Assembly (NCBI GenBank): GCA_019232735.1
Contig: JAFANL010000245.1
Location: 1-5,954 of the forward strand
Source: Aquitalea sp.
GTDB taxonomy: Bacteria > Pseudomonadota > Gammaproteobacteria > Burkholderiales > Chromobacteriaceae
Length of the DNA stretch: 5,954 nt
Direction of reading: 5' to 3'
A model generated the notes under the pieces. The model did no database searches. It was not told where the DNA came from and saw only the letters and a program-made list of their open reading frames with translations. Made by a program: the position numbers and the translations under genes. Positions 5,554 to 5,954 of the stretch are shown piece by piece (positions within the stretch are counted from its first letter, which is position 1; each line of letters begins with the position of its first letter).

Positions 5554-5954
5554 CTACCCCTTGAGATGGAAGGACTTGATGCGGGTGAGTTGCTGATAGC
5601 CCAGCACCGACAGCGAGATGCCACGGCCGGTATCCTTGACCCCGGTCCAGGCCAGGGCCGGGTCCAGATAGTCGCAGCGGTTCATGAACACGGTGCCGGT
5701 GTCAATCTGCTGGCCCAGCCGGATTGCGGCGGCACTGTCCCGCGTCCACAGCGAGGCGGTCAGGCCGTAGGCGCTATCGTTCATCAGGGCGATGGCCTCT
5801 GCATCCGAGTCCACCGGCATGATGCCGATGACCGGACCAAAGCTCTCGTCACGCATCACGCTCATGCCGTGATGCACATCCACCAGCACCTGCGGGGCCA
5901 GGTAGGCACTGCCCGGGCGGTCTGCGGCAAAGTGGCCCGGCGGAATCAGCGCCC
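5554..5954 (-). CDS. aldehyde dehydrogenase, C-terminal part (5' end outside window)
   Basis: These are the last 132 codons of an NAD(P)-dependent aldehyde dehydrogenase, which oxidises an aldehyde to the acid. The frame is open to the right edge, starting Ala-Leu-Ile-Pro-Pro; a GTG at 5889 is internal. Visible family motifs are YLAPQVLVDV (17-26), ESFGPV (36-41, whose Glu binds the NAD ribose), NDSAYGLTASLWT (58-70) and GTVFMNR (86-92). Then come WTGVKDTGRG and a C-terminal LTRIKSFHLKG. The catalytic Cys and general-base Glu would lie upstream, outside the window. The stop is TAG at 5554-5556, three bases before the alcohol dehydrogenase start, so the two are co-transcribed. The likely substrate is the aldehyde made by that neighbour. 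The family is certain; the exact subfamily is not. Confidence 0.95.
   Translation of the reverse strand, partial: ALIPPGHFAADRPGSAYLAPQVLVDVHHGMSVMRDESFGPVIGIMPVDSDAEAIALMNDSAYGLTASLWTRDSAAAIRLGQQIDTGTVFMNRCDYLDPALAWTGVKDTGRGISLSVLGYQQLTRIKSFHLKG
5557..5562 (-). promoter_or_regulatory. ribosome binding site of the alcohol dehydrogenase gene
   Basis: AAGGGG on the - strand abuts the aldehyde dehydrogenase stop codon and lies six bases before ATG at 5550. Ribosomes ending on the first gene would stop on top of this site, which supports coupled translation. Confidence 0.7.

Noticed and set aside
1..5954. tRNA, rRNA or CRISPR array
   Set aside because: No cloverleaf, rRNA-like stretch or regularly spaced direct repeats were seen on either strand.

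Overview
The window comes from a GC-rich proteobacterial chromosome. The short-type argininosuccinate synthase, the DUF2788 membrane protein next to it and the general gene style fit a betaproteobacterium, possibly Chromobacteriaceae (Chromobacterium/Aquitalea/Vogesella relatives). That assignment is inference from protein style, not a database match.

Layout: on the + strand, 1-519 is the 3' part of argG, closed by a UUCG-tetraloop terminator (534-563). It is followed by a GTG-started gene for a 67-residue DUF2788 membrane protein (697-900), closed by a perfect 32-bp palindromic terminator (918-949). From 969 to 1136 lies a gene-free, MITE-like repeat with imperfect 22-bp terminal inverted repeats. 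Its right end contains the stop codon of the next gene. Everything from 1133 to the right edge is on the - strand. In transcription order these genes are: an aldehyde dehydrogenase (C-terminal part only, cut by the window edge), an iron-dependent alcohol dehydrogenase, a PuuD-type gamma-glutamyl hydrolase (class I glutamine amidotransferase fold), a 227-nt spacer with a bulged hairpin, an APC-superfamily amino acid/amine permease, a 142-nt spacer, and a LysE/RhtB-family exporter.

The ALDH-ADH-PuuD genes are tightly packed (3-nt gap, then a 4-nt ATGA overlap), so they form an operon. The permease is probably part of the same functional unit. The set resembles the E. coli Puu gamma-glutamylated putrescine pathway, but an iron-type alcohol dehydrogenase stands where the FAD amine oxidase PuuB would be. 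The simplest reading is uptake and breakdown of an amino alcohol (ethanolamine, aminopropanol or similar). The amine would be capped with glutamate, the alcohol oxidised to aldehyde and then acid, and glutamate released by the PuuD-like enzyme. The required gamma-glutamyl-amine synthetase is not in the window and would be expected just beyond the right edge. The pathway assignment is inference; the enzyme families are clear from motifs.
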